From assembly GCA_905221605.1 (NCBI GenBank), contig CAJNDS010002600.1:1-62000 (forward strand): a stretch of 62,000 nucleotides of DNA, given 5' to 3'. This document shows positions 1-11,446 of this stretch, piece after piece (position 1 is the stretch's first letter; each line of letters opens with the position of its first letter). The notes beneath the pieces were generated by a model. It saw only the letters and a list, made by a program, of their open reading frames with translations. It made no database searches and was not told the DNA's origin. The DNA comes from Symbiodinium natans (Eukaryota > Sar > Dinophyceae > Suessiales > Symbiodiniaceae). The translations under genes were made by a program, and so were the position numbers.

Positions 1-1447
1 GGGTGGGTTGGGCGTGCCACAGTGTTGTCCGCTTGTGGGGGTTGGGCGTGTCACGGCGTTGTCCGTTTGAGGGTGAATTAGGCGTGTCACGGTTCCGTTC
101 GTTTGCGGGTGGGTTGGGTGTGTCATGGTGTTGTCCGCTTGTGTGGGCTGGGCATGTTATGGTGTTATCCATTTTCAAGTTAGTTGGGCGCTTCATGGTA
201 TTGTCCACTTGTGGGTGGATTGAACGTGTCACATTATTGTCCGCTCGTGGGTGGGCTGGTCATGTTCCGGTATTATCCACTTTCAGGTTGGTTGGGCGCG
301 TCACGGTAATGTCCGCTTGTGGATGGGTTGGGCATATCATATTGATGTCCGCTTGGGCGTGGATTGGGCATGTCACGTTATTGTCCGTTTGTGGGTGGCT
401 AGGGCATGCTAGGGCGTGTCGTAGCGTTGTCCGCTTGTGGTTGGGTTGGACGTGCCACGGTATTGTCCGCTTATAGATGGGTTGGGCGTGTCACAGTGTT
501 GTTTGTTTGTTGACGGGTTGGGCGTCATGGTGTTGTCTGCTTGCGGGTGGGTTGGGCGTGTCACGGTGTTGTCCACTTGTAGGTGGGTTGGGGGTGTCAC
601 GTTGTTTTCCGTTTGTGGGTGGGTTTGGCGGCGTGTCACGGTGTTGTCCGCTTGTGGGGGGGTTGGGCATGTCATGGTGTTGTCCGCTTGTGGGTGGATT
701 GGGCGTGTCATAGTGTTGTCCGCTGGTGGGTGGGTTGGGCGTGTCACGGTCTTGTCCGCTTGTGGGTGGGTTGGGTGTGTCGCAGTGGTGTCCGTTTGTG
801 AGTGTAATGGGCGTGTCATGGTGTTGTCCGCCTGTGGGTGGGTTGGGCGTGCACAGTATTGTCCGCTTGTGGGTGGGTTACGCGTGTCACGTTGTTTTCC
901 GCTTGCGAGGGGGCTTGGCGGCGTATCACGGTGTTGTCCGCTTGCAGGTGGGTTGGGCGTGTCATGGCGTTGTCCACTTGCAGGGGGTGGGTTGGGCGTG
1001 TCACGTTGTTGTCCGCTTGTGGGCGGGTTGGGCATGTCACGGTGTTGTCCGCTTGCAGGGGGTGGGTTGGGTATGTCACGGTGTTGTCCGCTTGTGGGTG
1101 GGTTGGGCATGTCACGGTAATGTCCACTTGCAGGGGATGGGTTAGGAATGTCATGGTATTGTCCGCTTGTGGGTGGGTTGGGCGTGTCACGGTGTTGTCC
1201 GCTTGTGGGTGGGTTGGGCATGTCACGGTGTTGTCCACTTGTAGGGGGTGGGTTGGGAGTGTCACGGTATTGTCCGCTGGTGGGTGGGTTGGGCGTGTCA
1301 CGGTGTTATCCGCTTTTTGGCGGGTTGGGCATGTCATGGTATGTCCACTTGCAGGGGGTGGGTTGGGAGTGTCTCGTTGTTGTCTGCTTGTGGGTGGGTT
1401 GGGCGTGTCATAGTGCTGTTCGCTTGTGGGTGGGCTGGGCATGCCCC
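1..1447. repeat. 36-bp minisatellite array
   Basis: About 40 degenerate head-to-tail units of roughly 36 bp, core GGGTGGGTTGGGCGTGTCAC followed by GGTGTTGTCCGCTTGT. Some units are 39 bp because of a CAGGGG insertion and others are slightly shorter. The G-rich strand is the + strand. Because 36 is a multiple of three, several frames stay open on both strands and give 12-residue periodic peptides; I regard these as by-products. The array starts at or before base 1. Confidence 0.95.
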
Positions 1448-3256
1448 GACCAATCTTGGATGCGAAATTGGGGTTGTGTAGCTTTGACACCTTTCACGCA
1501 AGTTCGTTTTTTGGGGACGCGCTCTGAAAGCTGTGAGCAGCGGCTACAGTAGGAGCAGCAATGAACTTCCAAGCAAGACCATAGGCCCTGTGGATGTTGC
1601 TTTGTGTTGGCATGTCGACTCAGTCGGCCAGCTGGGCCAACTCGTTCACCGGCGGCAACATACTGTGACATACTCTGCTGAGCCTTCTGGACTTCTAGAT
1701 GCCAGACCTGAAGCTACAGCCGCCCCGTGTCAACACAAGGCAGCTCCTGTGTCGGCTTGGCAGCCGAAAGCTTAAATCCTAGGTTGCAGCATCCACAGCA
1801 TCCCGGTTCTCAGCATTCTTCCGCTGATCCCCAGATCCTAAATCCCAAACCCTAAAAATTTCTGGCAAAACAGACATTCCTGGGATATCCAATTCTCAGG
1901 CACCTGGCAACCTCCGCTACCCCTCTGCCCTCAACCACAACAGTATGAAACCCCCGATGCTGGCTGTCAACTCCAAATGCCTAAACTTTACCCCGAAAGC
2001 CTCCCTCGCACAGCAGCGGTCCGAGAGCGGACGGCCCCACTCCCTCCCCCTTCTGCCCCCAACCAGCCTTTCTCCTTGCCCGGGAGCGCCAAAGGGCTCA
2101 TTTGCCGTCGCCCGGGCTGTAGGAGTTTAGGTAGCATAAAACAACACGTACTTTTTGGACAGGTGTCCGGCCCAGCCATCCCCCCCCACCCCCAGGCGTG
2201 TGATGGACACTTGCAGGCTATTTGACCCAAGCGTTCCTTCAACCGCCCAATCTATGCCTAGGCCTACACCGCTGTATACACCGTAAGTCTTTTGGCACGG
2301 TGGAACGGTCAGCCCCTTCCTGTCTGTTCAACGCCAAGACCAAACGGACGAAACCAAATCAAACCGCAACAGACCCACACCCGCATGCACTCCCTATATA
2401 CCTCTACGGCCATATTAGGCCCCTCAGCCGCACTCCTGCACCGCTACACACCCTAGAGAGGCAACAAGTCGTATCGAATGACCTCAAAGCCTTGAAAAGA
2501 AAAAACTCCCGCCCAGTTGCCCTGTACATTTTGCTGTGCCCAAAACTGGTGCCCAACTGGGCAACGAAGCCATAATCTTGCCAATGGCCTACTAGGGGAG
2601 ATTCCACTTCCGCTCAGCCTCTAAACGCCTCTGAACCCTAAATCCGAAATCCTAAGCCCGCAACTCCCTCCCCGACTCCCCAGACCGCAAACTCCCAGAA
2701 TCCTCCAACGGTGACCTCGTGCTAGCAAACACTATGGTGCAGCTCTTGCTTTTTGTTTGCCACACCGTCTCGCTTTGATAGGTGTAGCGCAGTTTAGAGT
2801 GAGCAGTGCTTTGCCGCTGGTAAGGCCGGAGCTCAAGCCGGAGCTCTCTGCTGGCTGAGTGAACGTTCTTGAGGCCTCGCTGGCCTCGGCTCCCAGCAGC
2901 TCCCGCCCCCATGTCATGGCAAGCATCAGCCACCGTTATCGACCGAATACTGCGCCCAGCGCAGGTCGAAAGCTTTGCTAATTTGCTAAGGCACCGCAAG
3001 TGCAACTCCATTGCAACTTTATGTGTGCTGCAGTGATAGTAACGAAAACTGCAAGCTACCCTTTCCTGCGTGCAGCAGCGGAGCCCTGTCCAAGCTTTTC
3101 TAAGGCACTGCAGTTGCATCTTGCGTGTGCTCGTGCTGAGAACTCCGCATAAGCTGCAGTGAGGAGGCTAACCATTGGCAAATCGCTATCCTGTTGGCGA
3201 TGTGTCGCGTGAGCTGACCGTGAGCTACCATGACGGCTCGCTCCTAATATTACAGC
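1448..3256. other. No gene recognised; short CCCTAAA-like words
   Basis: I see no convincing coding region here. Two short stretches resemble degenerate telomere-type CCCTAAA words (about 1835-1858 and 2634-2655), two or three units each, far too short to be an array. The open frames are short and compositionally unremarkable. Confidence 0.5.
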
Positions 3257-3690
3257 GAAAAGGGCCAACAGCTTGATCATGTCACATCGTTGACCAGAAG
3301 CGGGGCAGCATGCCGCGCATTCTCCAGTCTCTGCGGCAGCTCTCCGCACCGATGTTTGGCCGATGATTGGCATCTTTGCCGCGTGCATAGGTCCCTCCGC
3401 CGTGTGTCTGTGACTGCGGGAAACTAACTTTTCTGGGCATCTTGGCACCGAATCAACGGAACTGCAAGAAGCGGAACATCTCGCGGCTCAAGCGGCAAGC
3501 TGGGGACCGAAATGCACCGGCCGATCACGAACCTGGCCTTGCACGAGCATCAGTTGAGCATCGCGGAAGCCTGGCTATGGCCTTGGGGACGGGGTGGCGG
3601 CAAGCGCTGAAATTGACATGAAGCTGAAGCCGAGACTGCAAATGCAAAAGACTGTCGAGGGTGCATGATGTGCATGGTTTGGTGAGCTCA
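3257..3690 (+). repeat. Dispersed repeat family A, diverged copy
   Basis: Related sequence recurs at about 7590-7890, 16260-16525, 17722-18035, 21605-21930, 22715-23090, 25165-25425, 26660-26870 and 28957-29400. Landmarks in order are GGACCAACAGCTTGATCA, GAATCAGCGGAGGGCAAGAA, GATCACGAACCTGGCCTTGC and GACGGGGTGGC followed by GACATGAGGCTGAAG. This copy is the most diverged and carries indels. I recognise no transposase and no terminal repeats. Confidence 0.75.
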
Positions 3691-4174
3691 CGTCATGGGA
3701 CTGACATGGGATGCTTCTTGAGCGCCGTGCAAGGAAGTTCTGGGAACATGACAACAAACGGAATATGCTGGAGCAAGAGGGGACAGCAAAGCCTCGGGAA
3801 AAGAGCGGCCAGGTGAACAGAGCGAAAGCCGTAATTCACTCAGCACCTTCGCATGCATAGCCTTAGCCGCGATGCGAGGCTCCGCTTGTGGTCTGGTATC
3901 TTCATGGTCATGCCTTCTCGAGCACCTTTCCTGAAGCCATGGAGAGAGATGTTTCGATGGCAACGCTACAAGTGGCAACAACAACCACAACCACCACAAT
4001 CTGGACCGCCAAAAAAGAGGTACATACAGCGCAGGCCATCGCGCCAAGCTGGCAAACACTAGATGTTACGATCGGGTGACAAACTGCTGCCGACAAGGTC
4101 ACGCGGCTGCAAGAAAGGAGCTTTTGCCCATAGGGGAAGTTGTCGGTGGCTGCTTGCTTGATTTGGATAGCCAG
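3691..4174. other. No gene recognised
   Basis: Unassigned sequence between the family A copy and the thioesterase frame. It holds a short CAACAACCACAACCACCACAA-type low-complexity patch at about 3975-3998 and no supportable gene. Confidence 0.4.
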
Positions 4175-5413
4175 CTATATTTTTCGGGGTATGCATACGG
4201 GATCATACATGGTATGCGCGCAAATGATCAGAGGTTCTTGGAACTTAGACCTGGAACTCGCGGAGACGGACGTCAGCCTGGTCAGTACAGTGCGCAAGGT
4301 GAACATCCCAACATGCGAAAGGACATAGCGTCTTGAAAATGATGCACTCAGGGTGTTGCTGTGCTGTGGCATGGAGCCACAGGCTGGTGCCCAGCCTTGG
4401 TGCAGCCGCCCCAAGCGCCGGCGCCGCTTCCGCTTGGGATTGGGCTTGGGCGGCTTGGGGAGTCTCACACATCTCACACTGACCAGATCTCGGATGCAGC
4501 GGGTGATGTCCCACATGTGGGAGTTTGGCAGATCGTAATGGTCACCGTCCACAAGCTGCTGCGGCATGGACCATGCGGCACGGCAATGCTGCCACGGGGC
4601 CACGTGCACCGACCGCAGAAAGCGGGAGGGCAACGAACCCCGTGGCACCAGTGGAGCCACGAAGTCCACGGTGCCCGCCTCAGGGAGCCGAAAGTGCACC
4701 GGCACCAAGGTCTGTGCCAGATTCCGGGGGATCATTGAAGAGGTGGACAGGGTTGTTGTGCTCTCCCCTATACGGGCTTCCAGGACCACAACTCCACGGA
4801 CGCATAAGCCACATGTCGTCAACCTCGCCGCCACAGCCAAGGCAACCGTGGCTCCCAGGCTGTGACCGCAAAGGAGAATGCCGCCCTGTGCCTGGCACAT
4901 CTGGCAGACAAAATGCAACAGTGCACACGGGAAACCACTCAACAGCAACTCCTCCACGGGGCGCAGTGCCAGGAGTTGGCATGGCATACCTATACACCCT
5001 CCATACTCGGCAGCGTGCGAAGCACGAGCGGCACCGTCAAATACGACCAAAGAGCATATTCCGCGGAGAGGCGGAGCTCTTCCAGGGCTCGCCACAACCT
5101 GAGGGGTGCGGCTCGTGACACGACAAGTGGCAGAGCGTCTCGTACAAGTCCATGGACAAGACAGCACAAGGGAAGTGCCCGATGGTCGGTGGCTTTGCCA
5201 CAGGCTTCTCGAGAAACAAACAGAAGCTACAAATGGAGAAGCAACCGCCTTCGAACTTTGGATGTGATTTGGAGCTGCCAGAAGGCTGTGTCTGTGGCTG
5301 GGGGAAGTTGTCTGGGCATCTTCGAGCCTGTCTGTACATGGGACCGTCAGCGGAGGGCAAGGAGCATCTCCAATGGTTCGTTGCCCACGGAATCTCGTGA
5401 AGCAAGCTGCCAC
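4175..5413 (-). CDS. Thioesterase (alpha/beta-hydrolase) domain protein fragment
   Basis: The 412-codon frame contains a thioesterase core of the type found at the end of polyketide and peptide synthases, which releases an acyl chain from its carrier. Seen: a strand-like LVVFDGAARASHAAEYGG at about residues 122-139, the nucleophile elbow GHSLGATVALAVAARL with Ser185, and GDHYDL with His292. Their spacing and order fit the family. Glu212 (VVVLEARIGES) sits where the usual acid is Asp. The C-terminus carries a basic KRKRRRR stretch. Residues 1 to about 75 lie antisense to dispersed repeats (5199-5413), so the true upstream boundary is probably a splice site or a break near residue 76-118 and the annotated start is not trustworthy. 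No carrier or ketosynthase domain lies nearby, so this is either one exon of a larger gene or a captured fragment. Hydrolase assignment is fairly firm; substrate is unknown. Confidence 0.6.
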   Translation of the reverse strand: MAACFTRFRGQRTIGDAPCPPLTVPCTDRLEDAQTTSPSHRHSLLAAPNHIQSSKAVASPFVASVCFSRSLWQSHRPSGTSLVLSCPWTCTRRSATCRVTSRTPQVVASPGRAPPLRGICSLVVFDGAARASHAAEYGGCIGMPCQLLALRPVEELLLSGFPCALLHFVCQMCQAQGGILLCGHSLGATVALAVAARLTTCGLCVRGVVVLEARIGESTTTLSTSSMIPRNLAQTLVPVHFRLPEAGTVDFVAPLVPRGSLPSRFLRSVHVAPWQHCRAAWSMPQQLVDGDHYDLPNSHMWDITRCIRDLVSVRCVRLPKPPKPNPKRKRRRRLGRLHQGWAPACGSMPQHSNTLSASFSRRYVLSHVGMFTLRTVLTRLTSVSASSRSKFQEPLIICAHTMYDPVCIPRKI

Positions 5414-5450
5414 GAACTAGCCTCTAGCCCAAGGCGGAGCAAAGGGCTGA
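5199..5450 (+). repeat. Dispersed repeat families C and B
   Basis: Positions 5199-5280 (GAAGCTACAAATGGAGAAGC, then CGAACTTTGGATG) match 16555-16625. Positions 5347-5450 (GTCAGCGGAGGGCAAGGAGC through TCTCGTGAAGCAAGCTG) match family B copies at about 7135-7240, 9530-9620, 14095-14160, 16805-16915, 17245-17350, 19670-19760, 25528-25640 and 26895-27015. The block overlaps the 5' part of the minus-strand thioesterase frame, which explains that part's non-protein-like look. Confidence 0.7.
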
Positions 5451-5874
5451 GCGCATACTTCTTCCAGTTTGCGAAGCCCACAAAACCTGCCTTGCAAACT
5501 CTGTGCGCCATCGGGGTTCCAAATCCTTGTACTAACCGTTCAAACATGGAAAGTGGTAGCCACTTGTCACATCACAGAAGAATCTGGACGCTGCCCTCCA
5601 GGCGACAACGTCTTGGAAATTGATGCTTGATCTTGCGGAAACATTCGACTCCAAGATCAACATGTTTGCGTGCCTAGTTTGCTCGAGTAGGCATCATAAT
5701 ACAGAGCATCTTCGTGCAATCTTGGGTGGGTCCAAGTGCAAGTCTTTGGAGTGGCAAACCCATGATCTGGATGCGTTTCTGGAGGCTTCGCAATGAATGT
5801 CTAGCGAAACCATAGCCGATCCCCGAGCTGGCGTTACCTTGATGCTACTGCTTACTTACCAGATCTTACCAGGC
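5451..5874. other. No gene recognised
   Basis: I see nothing supportable here beyond short chance frames. Confidence 0.4.
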
Positions 5875-6440
5875 TCGAGTCCCATGCATGGGCTCAGGCT
5901 TGAACAGGAATTGCATACTTGAGGGTACCAGTTTCCGACTTGTCCAAAACCCGCGGCGGGCAGTTTCGGAAAGTGGTACCCTCAGCTCGATGGCTTGCAC
6001 TTCCCGGCAACAGCGCGGGAGAACAGTTGCAGACATGAGCAAGCTGTCTTGGGTAGACACGCGCGAGGAGTTCTCAGTGCAAAGCGGCAGCAACGCCGAG
6101 CGAGATTACTGAGAGAGGGGCAAGTAGAAACTGAAGGGCAAGAACTCAGTTTTAGCTCAACCCCGGCAATGCCCGGTGAAATTCCGGAACCTTCTGTGAC
6201 GTTCAGACCACGCTGTCGCAAACAATGATTTAAGATCGTTCCAGCGCCGCACGCATCAGTGCACAGTAGGCTGAAGATTTTGGTGGGGGAAGCCGCAGCG
6301 CTTGGAACAGAAACTGCTCTGGCCTTTGAGTCTATCCAACTTTGCTGTAACATGTGTTTGCGTCGCACACGTGTCACACACGTGGACTAATGGCGAGTCA
6401 AAGCTTTGAGGTACCAGTAAGGGTGCGACTTCCTGCCCTT
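5875..6440 (+). repeat. Dispersed repeat family G, diverged copy
   Basis: Landmarks GCATACTTGAGGGTACCAGTT, TCGGAAAGTGGTA, GCAGCAACGCCGAGCGAGA and AAGATCGTTCCAG recur at 23285-23530 and 29745-30490, and partly at 10330-10680 and 12040-12230. The order of landmarks is kept while the spacing varies. Confidence 0.65.
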
Positions 6441-6813
6441 GGAACAGTTGCGCTCATCCTTCCCGTTTCCCATAAATAGGCCCTACGTGTATAAGGCCGG
6501 ACGAGTGGGGAGATCTAAGGATTACGCCGAAGCTTAGGCTCACGCGGTAGAGGGGTCTCGGTATGCCGCGAGAAACGCGGGCTTTGTTTTGTGTTTGGGG
6601 TAACTAATACAGGTCCAGTAGGGCAGTAGTGGCCAGTAGGCCTACATCGAGTAAAACTATTCTTCTGAGGGCGGTGCGAGAACTAATTACTAATTGAGAA
6701 AGGTTCTGTAGCCGTATAAGAAACGGCCAGCAGAACAACTCCTCAACCTGTGAACAAACCGCGGCATCAAAAACCACGTCTGGGTTTGGGCATGCGATCG
6801 AAAGGCCCGGCCA
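6441..6813. other. No gene recognised
   Basis: Single-copy within this window as far as I can see. No coding signal or structural feature that I can support. Confidence 0.35.
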
Positions 6814-9809
6814 AAGGGCTGAGCTGGGAGTCCTGACTTTCGCCAACTTCGCGCTTAGCGGTTTTTGTCTGAAACCTTGTGGTGGCGACATGCTCCAGCG
6901 CCGCTTGATGGGCTGCAAGTGGAACCCGCCCGCCCATTGTGAAGCGCTGCGGACTGAAGGGGCACAGGGGGCAACAAGAGAGCTGTTGAAGGATGCGGAT
7001 CGCTTCTGGCGGAGAGATGCGGACAGGACCTGCTTTGCGCAAAGGGGTCATGAAGTGGCAATCCGCGCGAATTGAAAGTTCGCACGTTTGGGTCCACGTT
7101 CGGCAGCTACATCGTACGTGGTACACGAGATTGTCAGCGGAGGGCAATGTGCATCTCCAATGCTTCCTTGACCGCAGAATATCGTGAAGCAAGCTGGTGT
7201 CACGAACCTGCCGCTGGCCCAATCCGGAGCTAAAACGCTGAGGGGCTGGGAGTCTTCACTTTCGTTACATTCGCTAAATGCCCTAAATGCCCTTCTCTGA
7301 AACCTCGTCGCCCTCAATTCAAGCGGAGAGTGGTCCGGGAGCAGCTCTACGCGGCCACGGCTCTCGGGCATTGGCCGCCATGGAATTGCGCGACGTGCTC
7401 TGCATTGCTCTGCATTGCTCTGCACTGTGGGCTGCAGCGGAATTTTTCTGGTCATCTTCGCACCGAGCGGACCCGAGGAGATCAAAGTGGAAGCCCTGTA
7501 AATGTAAAGGTTGACAAAGTCGACAAGGGCGACGCTGGCCTGGTACATACCAGTGCTATCTGGGGTCCTGTAAGCCAAGGCCTGCGAACTGTGGATGTCA
7601 TTGGGACTGCCGGTGGGCTATGTGATGCTGTCAGTGACGGTGAGACTTTTCTGGGCGTCTTCGCACCGAATCAGCGGAGGGCAAGAAGCGGAACATCTTG
7701 CGGATCAAGCGGCAAGTTGGGGACCGAAATGATGAACCGGCCAATCACGAACCTGGCCTTGCACGAGCCTCGCGGAAACCTGGCTATGGCGTTGGAGACG
7801 GGGTGGCGGCAGACGCGGGAATTGACATGAGGCTGAAGGCGAGACTGCAAATACAAAAGTATGTCGAGGGATCATGGTTTGGTGAGCTCACGAGGCATTG
7901 GTAACATCCCGTGTGCAGCATGCGCTGCTCACGAAGGGCATTAGTAACTTCTTCTGGGCAAAAGCTCAGCACGCGTATAGGCCACCAGACTCGTTTTTCC
8001 CAGGCCCGGCGTTGTGTGGATCGACCAGTTTATCCTCCTCTGCATGAGAGGAGACATTGGGACCCTGCAATGCTGCACTTCATTCCAGTTTGAAGGCGCT
8101 GCAATCCCCCCTCCAAAAAGAAACTCCGGAGCATTCCCGGCAAACGCAGCGCATTCCAAGCTCGGAGCTCATTATGCGGAGGCAGCAAGGAAGGTATCCT
8201 GTCAGAGGCAAGATGACGAAGCTGCGGTCGAGCAAAATACACAGGCTTTGACACGCAAGAGCGAGGATGCATGCTGTGGCGGGGTGCTGATGTGGCCTGC
8301 CATGCAGGATCGTCCGTGGCCCGACGTTCAGGAGATCACGAGCAGCCACTCCTTAATGCAGGTCTTGGAGTCTGACATGAGAGGCGACCCATAGCAGGGA
8401 GCGCCCTGCCGAAGCAAGCAGTAATCAGAATTTTTTCAGGCGCGGGAATGGCGCACGGACCGTTCGTGAAAAGCATGGACACCCGAGCTCTATGGATTCT
8501 ATGGTATCTGCGGGGCATCTCTGGGCCGTTGCGGCAGGCAGCCTGTCCACGGGCGCCATGGGCTGCTTTTGCTGCTTTTGCTATATCGTCCTTGAAGAGG
8601 GACCAACATGCCACAGGCAAGATTTTCGAGGCATTCATGTTGCAGGCCTAGAGCAGGAAGAACACACGACACAGGATGGCTGTGCCGTGGCCATGTGTTT
8701 CCTACCGGCCGACGCCTCGCGATAATCGGTTCGTGAAACATCACGAGAAGGGAGGCTAAGAGCCTGCAATCTCGGGCGTTTCAGCTGTTTCAACGTCTGA
8801 GGTTGCAGTTCTGCCTCCCCCGACCTGCCAGAAGCCGTACTGCAACCTTGCATTTGGGAAGGCCCCCTTGCGATTCTAGCTCCACTTGCGAGGAATCGGA
8901 TTGGTAGCCCTCGAATTCGGCCCATGCAAGAAATACTCAGGTTTCTCTAGTCGCGGATGCTCAAATCAATGCAACTTTCAACTTGTAAGACCTGCGAGCC
9001 TGTGAGCTGCAGATTTTCGGAAGCGCTTGTCGGAGAGGCCACGAAGGATCCATGTTGGTTGTGCCGCAGTTGTGCCACACCTGCCTCGCAGCTGCGGACT
9101 TGAATGAAGCAAGCCAAACAACTCGAAGGATGCGTCAAAGCCCAAGCCCAAAGACGTCAAGAGCATCAATCAACCACTCGCCCAATGGAACCTCCGTAGT
9201 CTCGGCAGCCTTTCCTGACCCTGGAGCAGACATGGAAGGCGAAGGCTGCACTTACTGCCTTGCTGACCCTAGAACAGACATGGGAGGCGAAGGCTGCTCT
9301 TGCTTTTGAGGGTGGCGCTGCAACCTAAGAGGACAGGCCGTAAAAGCAAACAGGTCGCCGTTGGGCCGCAGCAGTTCCTAAACTCAAATGCTGTAGACCG
9401 ACGCCAGATCTGAGGCGTGCAGACACAAACTTCGTAGTTCTCGGAGGCAGATAAAGGGCAGAATCTGTCGGTAGAGTGGACATTGCACAGAGGGTGGCCT
9501 GCATAACTGAGCCCTTTGGAATCTTCAGCGGAGGGCAAGCAACGGCTCCAGCGTTTCCTTGACCGCGGAACATCGCGAAGCAAGCTGAGGCTCGAAATGA
9601 CAAGCCGGCCGATCACGAACCTGCTCTTGCACAGATCGGCCTTGTTCACAAGAAGGCCTCACAGATGGCCAATGAGTAGACAGCTTAGGCTCACGAGCTC
9701 GCCGTCTGTGCGCGCATCCTGAGATACAGTCCGTGTTGAATGAGAAGATCATCCCGAAGACGCTGTGCTTGCGCTCAAGAAGCCCAGTGCGCATGCAACA
9801 TTCACAGAA
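6814..9809 (+). repeat. ~3-kb segmental duplication, copy 1
   Basis: This block matches 16901-19951 almost base for base across about 3 kb. The second copy has two small insertions relative to this one (about 17146-17170 and 17690-17725) and scattered substitutions. A partial third copy of the 8110-9200 part lies at 27956-28960, and its first ~200 bp recur near 25670-25830 and 27040-27200. It contains family A and B segments and the TCTGCATTGC triple repeat near 7400-7422. No protein within it is recognisable; the open frames are short and equally good on both strands. Confidence 0.9.
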
Positions 9810-11446
9810 GACGATTGTGTATCGATGCTGTCATGTTTAGTGCGCCACTGCAGCTTGCAGGCTCCTTGGCTTTGCCTTGTGCAAAACTGCCCAAGCGCAA
9901 CATTCAGGGTGTCCGACCATTGGGATGTACTCACGTTACGGGGCCGAAACGCTCTCGAATCTGGGGCCTATCCTCTGCAAGGTCAGGGCAGGATACAGGG
10001 GCCAGCAGAGCTTAGAGGCAGCGATGCGGTGGGTCGAGTCCTATTCCGCTAGCAGCCGGGGAAGGCCATGCCTTCAGAATTCTCAGACGGACAGACACCA
10101 CGCGGCCTTTGGCGTTGCCACATACTCCAACCCAGCCCGTGCCTCTGTTGCAGCTGCTTTATGAAGCAGCGGATGTTGAGAAAGCTTGCGCGAAAGATCA
10201 CGAATGATGCGAGGAATGATGGTCGAAGGAAATGCTTTCAAAGACATTGTTGCTGAGCATCGTGGCAAACCCATCCGAGGTGGAGTGCATTGAGAAGTGC
10301 AAGCCACAGGCGGCCTGGCTTTTGCCTTCGGCACGCCACATCGTTGTGCCTGAGAACACTCGTAGACATGAAGCAGTCTCGGGGAAACACGTGCCAGGAA
10401 TTCTCAGCGCAAAGGCAGCCTTGCCGAGCGAGGCTACTGAGAGAGGGATGGGTAGAAACGGGGGTAGACACCGATAGGCAAGAACGTGGCGAAATCCCAG
10501 AACCATCTGATGTTCAGGTCACGCCGTCACAAACAAATCTTCAAGATCGTTCCAGTGCCGCACGCGTGGGTGCACAGACACTCAGCAATCTGAAAATGTT
10601 GGCGGGGAAGCCACAGCGCATGGAAAAGAAAATGCTATGCCCTTTGGCCCTTTGAGTCAGTGCGATTTTGCTGTAACATCTGTTTCGAGCTTGTCGAGTA
10701 GTTTATGCCTTGGTTTTCAGTGCTTGGGCGTTTGGGGTCTCCGACGTCTGGCCAGGTGCACGGCACCCCAACTCGAGTGCGAACTAGGCCTCAGCCTCGG
10801 CAGCCTGGTCCACGTCTGACGTCACCTTTGGGAGGTCAGACCTGGTGATCCGTCTCATGGCAACCGGCTGGCGTGACGAAAGCAGATGGCAGCAACCTTC
10901 GACATGACTCGAAGTGCATGTCCAGTCTCTTGTGCAGGCCTATCTCCTCAGAACTTTTGCTGATGTTTACCGGCGAAAGCAACATCAGCAATAACAAAGC
11001 ACTGACACGCATCTGCAAAATGCCGAGGCGGCGTGGCTGCACCAAGCTCCCTCAATCACCGAGCTGCACGTTTGGGTTCGCAGCCTCCGGTCTTGCCAAT
11101 CCCACAGCTCGGACCTCCGAAGTCCCCCTAGCTGCAAGCCTCTCGGAGTCTTGACGCTCAACGCCGCTCAAGAGAAGCCCAGGTACCCCCAACCACCAGA
11201 ACATTCTGAGTCCTGGCCTGTTGCGAATCTTAAGGGGGGCTGGGGATCTGCCAAACAGGCCTCTGAGGAAGGGCTTTCTGATACCCTGCACTCATGGGCC
11301 CATGGGCACGTGTGAGCAATGGTCGCGGCCTCTCAAGGCTCCCAATCTCAAGTATTCTGAAGTCAGAGCCTTTGGGTTTTATAGGGTATATTATATAAGG
11401 GGTATATAAGAGAACCCTTTTAAGAACTCAAATGGCAGCTTGTGTA
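9810..11446. other. Repeat mosaic without a recognised gene
   Basis: It contains a degenerate copy of the family E start (about 9830-10060), a family G segment (about 10330-10680) and a family I segment (about 10740-11240, matched at 30960-31350 and in part at 21140-21200). Position 11385-11410 is AT-rich (TATATTATATAAGGGGTATATAAG) immediately before the 854-bp array. I see no promoter architecture that I can defend. Confidence 0.5.

Noticed and set aside
409-1490. Long open frames on both strands (224-270 codons) with 12-residue periodicity
   Set aside because: They are a direct consequence of a 36-bp repeat lacking stop codons in several frames; no non-repetitive protein part is attached.
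1835-2655. CCCTAAA-like words as interstitial telomere
   Set aside because: Only two or three imperfect units in each place; chance or composition is sufficient.
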